DNA from: Croceivirga sp.
Lineage (GTDB): Bacteria; Bacteroidota; Bacteroidia; Flavobacteriales; Flavobacteriaceae
Reading direction: 5' to 3'
Assembly (NCBI GenBank): GCA_028281025.1
Contig: JANQKR010000046.1
Coordinates: forward strand, 1 to 64,000
Length of the DNA: 64,000 bases
The notes under the pieces were generated by a model that was not told where the DNA came from, did not search any database, and saw only the letters and a program-made list of their open reading frames with translations. The stretch's first letter is position 1. The number at the start of each line of letters is the position of its first letter. A program made the position numbers and the translations under genes. This document shows, one piece after another, positions 63,052 through 64,000 of this stretch.

Positions 63052-63786
63052 ATGGAACAAAAAGAATTCAACCCGGTTATTGAAGCCGTAGTGTCCATAC
63101 GGCAATACGCTTTATCAATTTCTGAAAATTGGACATCAATGAAATCCCTGGGAGCTGTCCTAAAAGAAGATATGGACAGGGCAACCGGAATGGTGAACAT
63201 GTACGGTTCGGATACCACAAAACAGCAATGGGCCAGTGAACTTATAGATTTCAATGCCTCAAAATCCCACTTGGAGGAAATCATGCAGTTTATTATTTCA
63301 AGGATAAAGGAAAAGTCCACTGAGGGTCTTTCAGAAAGATGGAACGATTACCCTGGGCATGTTGCCAAAATGGAAGCGTCCTATGAAAAAATGAAGAGTC
63401 TTGGTCAATCAAGCCTTCCAGAAAACAAAAAAGATGATTGGGACGAGCTATGGAACAGTATAATGCAATCCCACGGGTTTATTGGGAGAGAGGCAAAGGC
63501 CATAGGCATTCAATTGGGGCTTATGGAAAAATGTACCCCCAATGAAATAGACGAACTGAGCGACACCATACTCAAGCACATCCCCTCGGGCTATTCAACG
63601 GAGGAAGCCCATAAATACACCGATGAATACATGGTGGCCTATAAGCAGTTAAAGAAAGAAGCATCCCAAAAGAAAAACCTTTGGGACAGGTTCTTGGATG
63701 TCTTGGCAGGTGGAACTCAACAGACCCCCGCCCAACGTGTGATGATGCAACGATGGGTCGATGGGGAAAAGGGGGACGCCCATTAA
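63052..63786 (+). CDS. Unknown helical protein (244 aa)
   Basis: No family recognised. The product is rich in charged residues and mostly helical (KSHLEEIMQFIISRIKEKST; DDWDELWNSIMQSHGFIGRE; AHKYTDEYMVAYKQLKKEA), with no signal or membrane segment. It starts 11 bp after the oxidoreductase gene and is co-transcribed. Perhaps a cytoplasmic partner of that enzyme; no sequence motif supports a specific role. Confidence 0.75.
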   Translation: MEQKEFNPVIEAVVSIRQYALSISENWTSMKSLGAVLKEDMDRATGMVNMYGSDTTKQQWASELIDFNASKSHLEEIMQFIISRIKEKSTEGLSERWNDYPGHVAKMEASYEKMKSLGQSSLPENKKDDWDELWNSIMQSHGFIGREAKAIGIQLGLMEKCTPNEIDELSDTILKHIPSGYSTEEAHKYTDEYMVAYKQLKKEASQKKNLWDRFLDVLAGGTQQTPAQRVMMQRWVDGEKGDAH

Positions 63787-63813
63787 TTTGAACAATAACC
63801 AGAAAAGAAAATT

Positions 63814-64000
63814 ATGAACAAACCAATTTACCTTACCCTGAGCGGCGTTTCCATGCTCGCAGCAGGCATGACTTTATTACTATCAACCTCTATCGGGGTG
63901 GGAATCTCTAAGATCTTGGTGCCGCTTTTCTTTCTGATTTCCGGAATAATGGCATTTATCTTTTCCCAGGTTAACGGACAACATAAGGTTGCGAAAACGT
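63814..64000 (+). CDS. Small membrane protein, 3' partial
   Basis: The frame starts MNKPIYLTLSGVSMLAAGMT and runs off the right edge after 62 codons. It has two hydrophobic segments (about 5-25 and 30-50; ILVPLFFLISGIMAFIFSQV). It lies 27 bp after the helical protein gene, so it is probably part of the same operon. Function unknown. Confidence 0.6.
   Translation, partial: MNKPIYLTLSGVSMLAAGMTLLLSTSIGVGISKILVPLFFLISGIMAFIFSQVNGQHKVAKT

Noticed and set aside
1-64000. CRISPR arrays, insertion sequences, prophage genes
   Set aside because: No regularly spaced repeats, transposase, integrase or phage structural genes were seen in the window.

Overview
The window looks like a marine member of the Flavobacteriaceae (Bacteroidota). 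The signs are a giant cell-surface protein with a type IX secretion (T9SS type B) C-terminal sorting domain, SusC/SusD and SusD-less TonB-dependent receptors coupled to ECF sigma/FecR pairs, many lipoprotein and Tat-like signals, a sulfatase in a polysaccharide-utilization setting, TAnnTTTG-type -7 promoter elements, and moderate AT content. The genus cannot be fixed from this sequence alone.

Layout. 1-7 kb: 3' part of a giant SprB-like repeat protein. 7-8.2 kb: a small unknown gene, then a tandem repeat that ends exactly at tRNA-Pro(GGG), a terminator and a tRNA-like scrap. 8.2-24.4 kb: an ECF sigma gene divergent from FecR, SusC and SusD, followed by two secreted thioredoxin-fold lipoproteins, an M16 zinc protease, a DsbD-type transmembrane reductase and a class V PLP enzyme. 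No glycoside hydrolase is present, so a thiol/peptide-type substrate is more likely than a glycan. 24.7-36.8 kb (minus strand): DASS anion symporter, DhaK, DhaL, CbbY-like HAD phosphatase, class II aldolase, creatininase-like protein, two tandem enolase-superfamily dehydratases, a TonB-dependent receptor and an ECF sigma gene. 37-45.7 kb (plus strand): tartrate/D-malate-type dehydrogenase, FecR, a second TonB-dependent receptor with an STN signalling domain, secreted WD40 protein, FAH-family hydrolase, and a cytochrome c/PQQ-type sugar dehydrogenase lipoprotein. 45.8-49.3 kb (minus strand): a third enolase-superfamily enzyme, a TauE/SafE exporter, a uxaC remnant and a LacI regulator. 49.6-56 kb (plus strand): GH28 lipoprotein, fourth enolase-superfamily enzyme, sulfatase, and an unassigned putative alpha/alpha-toroid enzyme. 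Convergent to this lies a GHL6-like hydrolase, then two decayed gene fragments, a zinc-metalloprotease-like lipoprotein, and a DUF2490 gene divergent from an AraC/ferredoxin-reductase-like operon that runs off the right edge.

How it may work together (inference). From 24.7 to 56 kb the genes fit one sulfated uronate or acid-sugar utilization region. Outer-membrane receptors import oligomers; GH28, the sulfatase and the uncharacterised enzymes trim them; a periplasmic cytochrome c/PQQ-type dehydrogenase oxidises sugars; three enolase-superfamily dehydratases with Tat-like leaders act on aldonates; a DASS symporter takes up the acids; and the cytoplasmic dehydrogenase, FAH hydrolase, DhaKL kinase, aldolase and phosphatase finish catabolism. 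A perfect 14-bp palindrome, TGCAATCGATTGCA, occurs in front of both the GH28 operon and the ECF sigma gene 13 kb away. A one-base variant lies on the lacI side. This suggests that one LacI repressor governs both halves.
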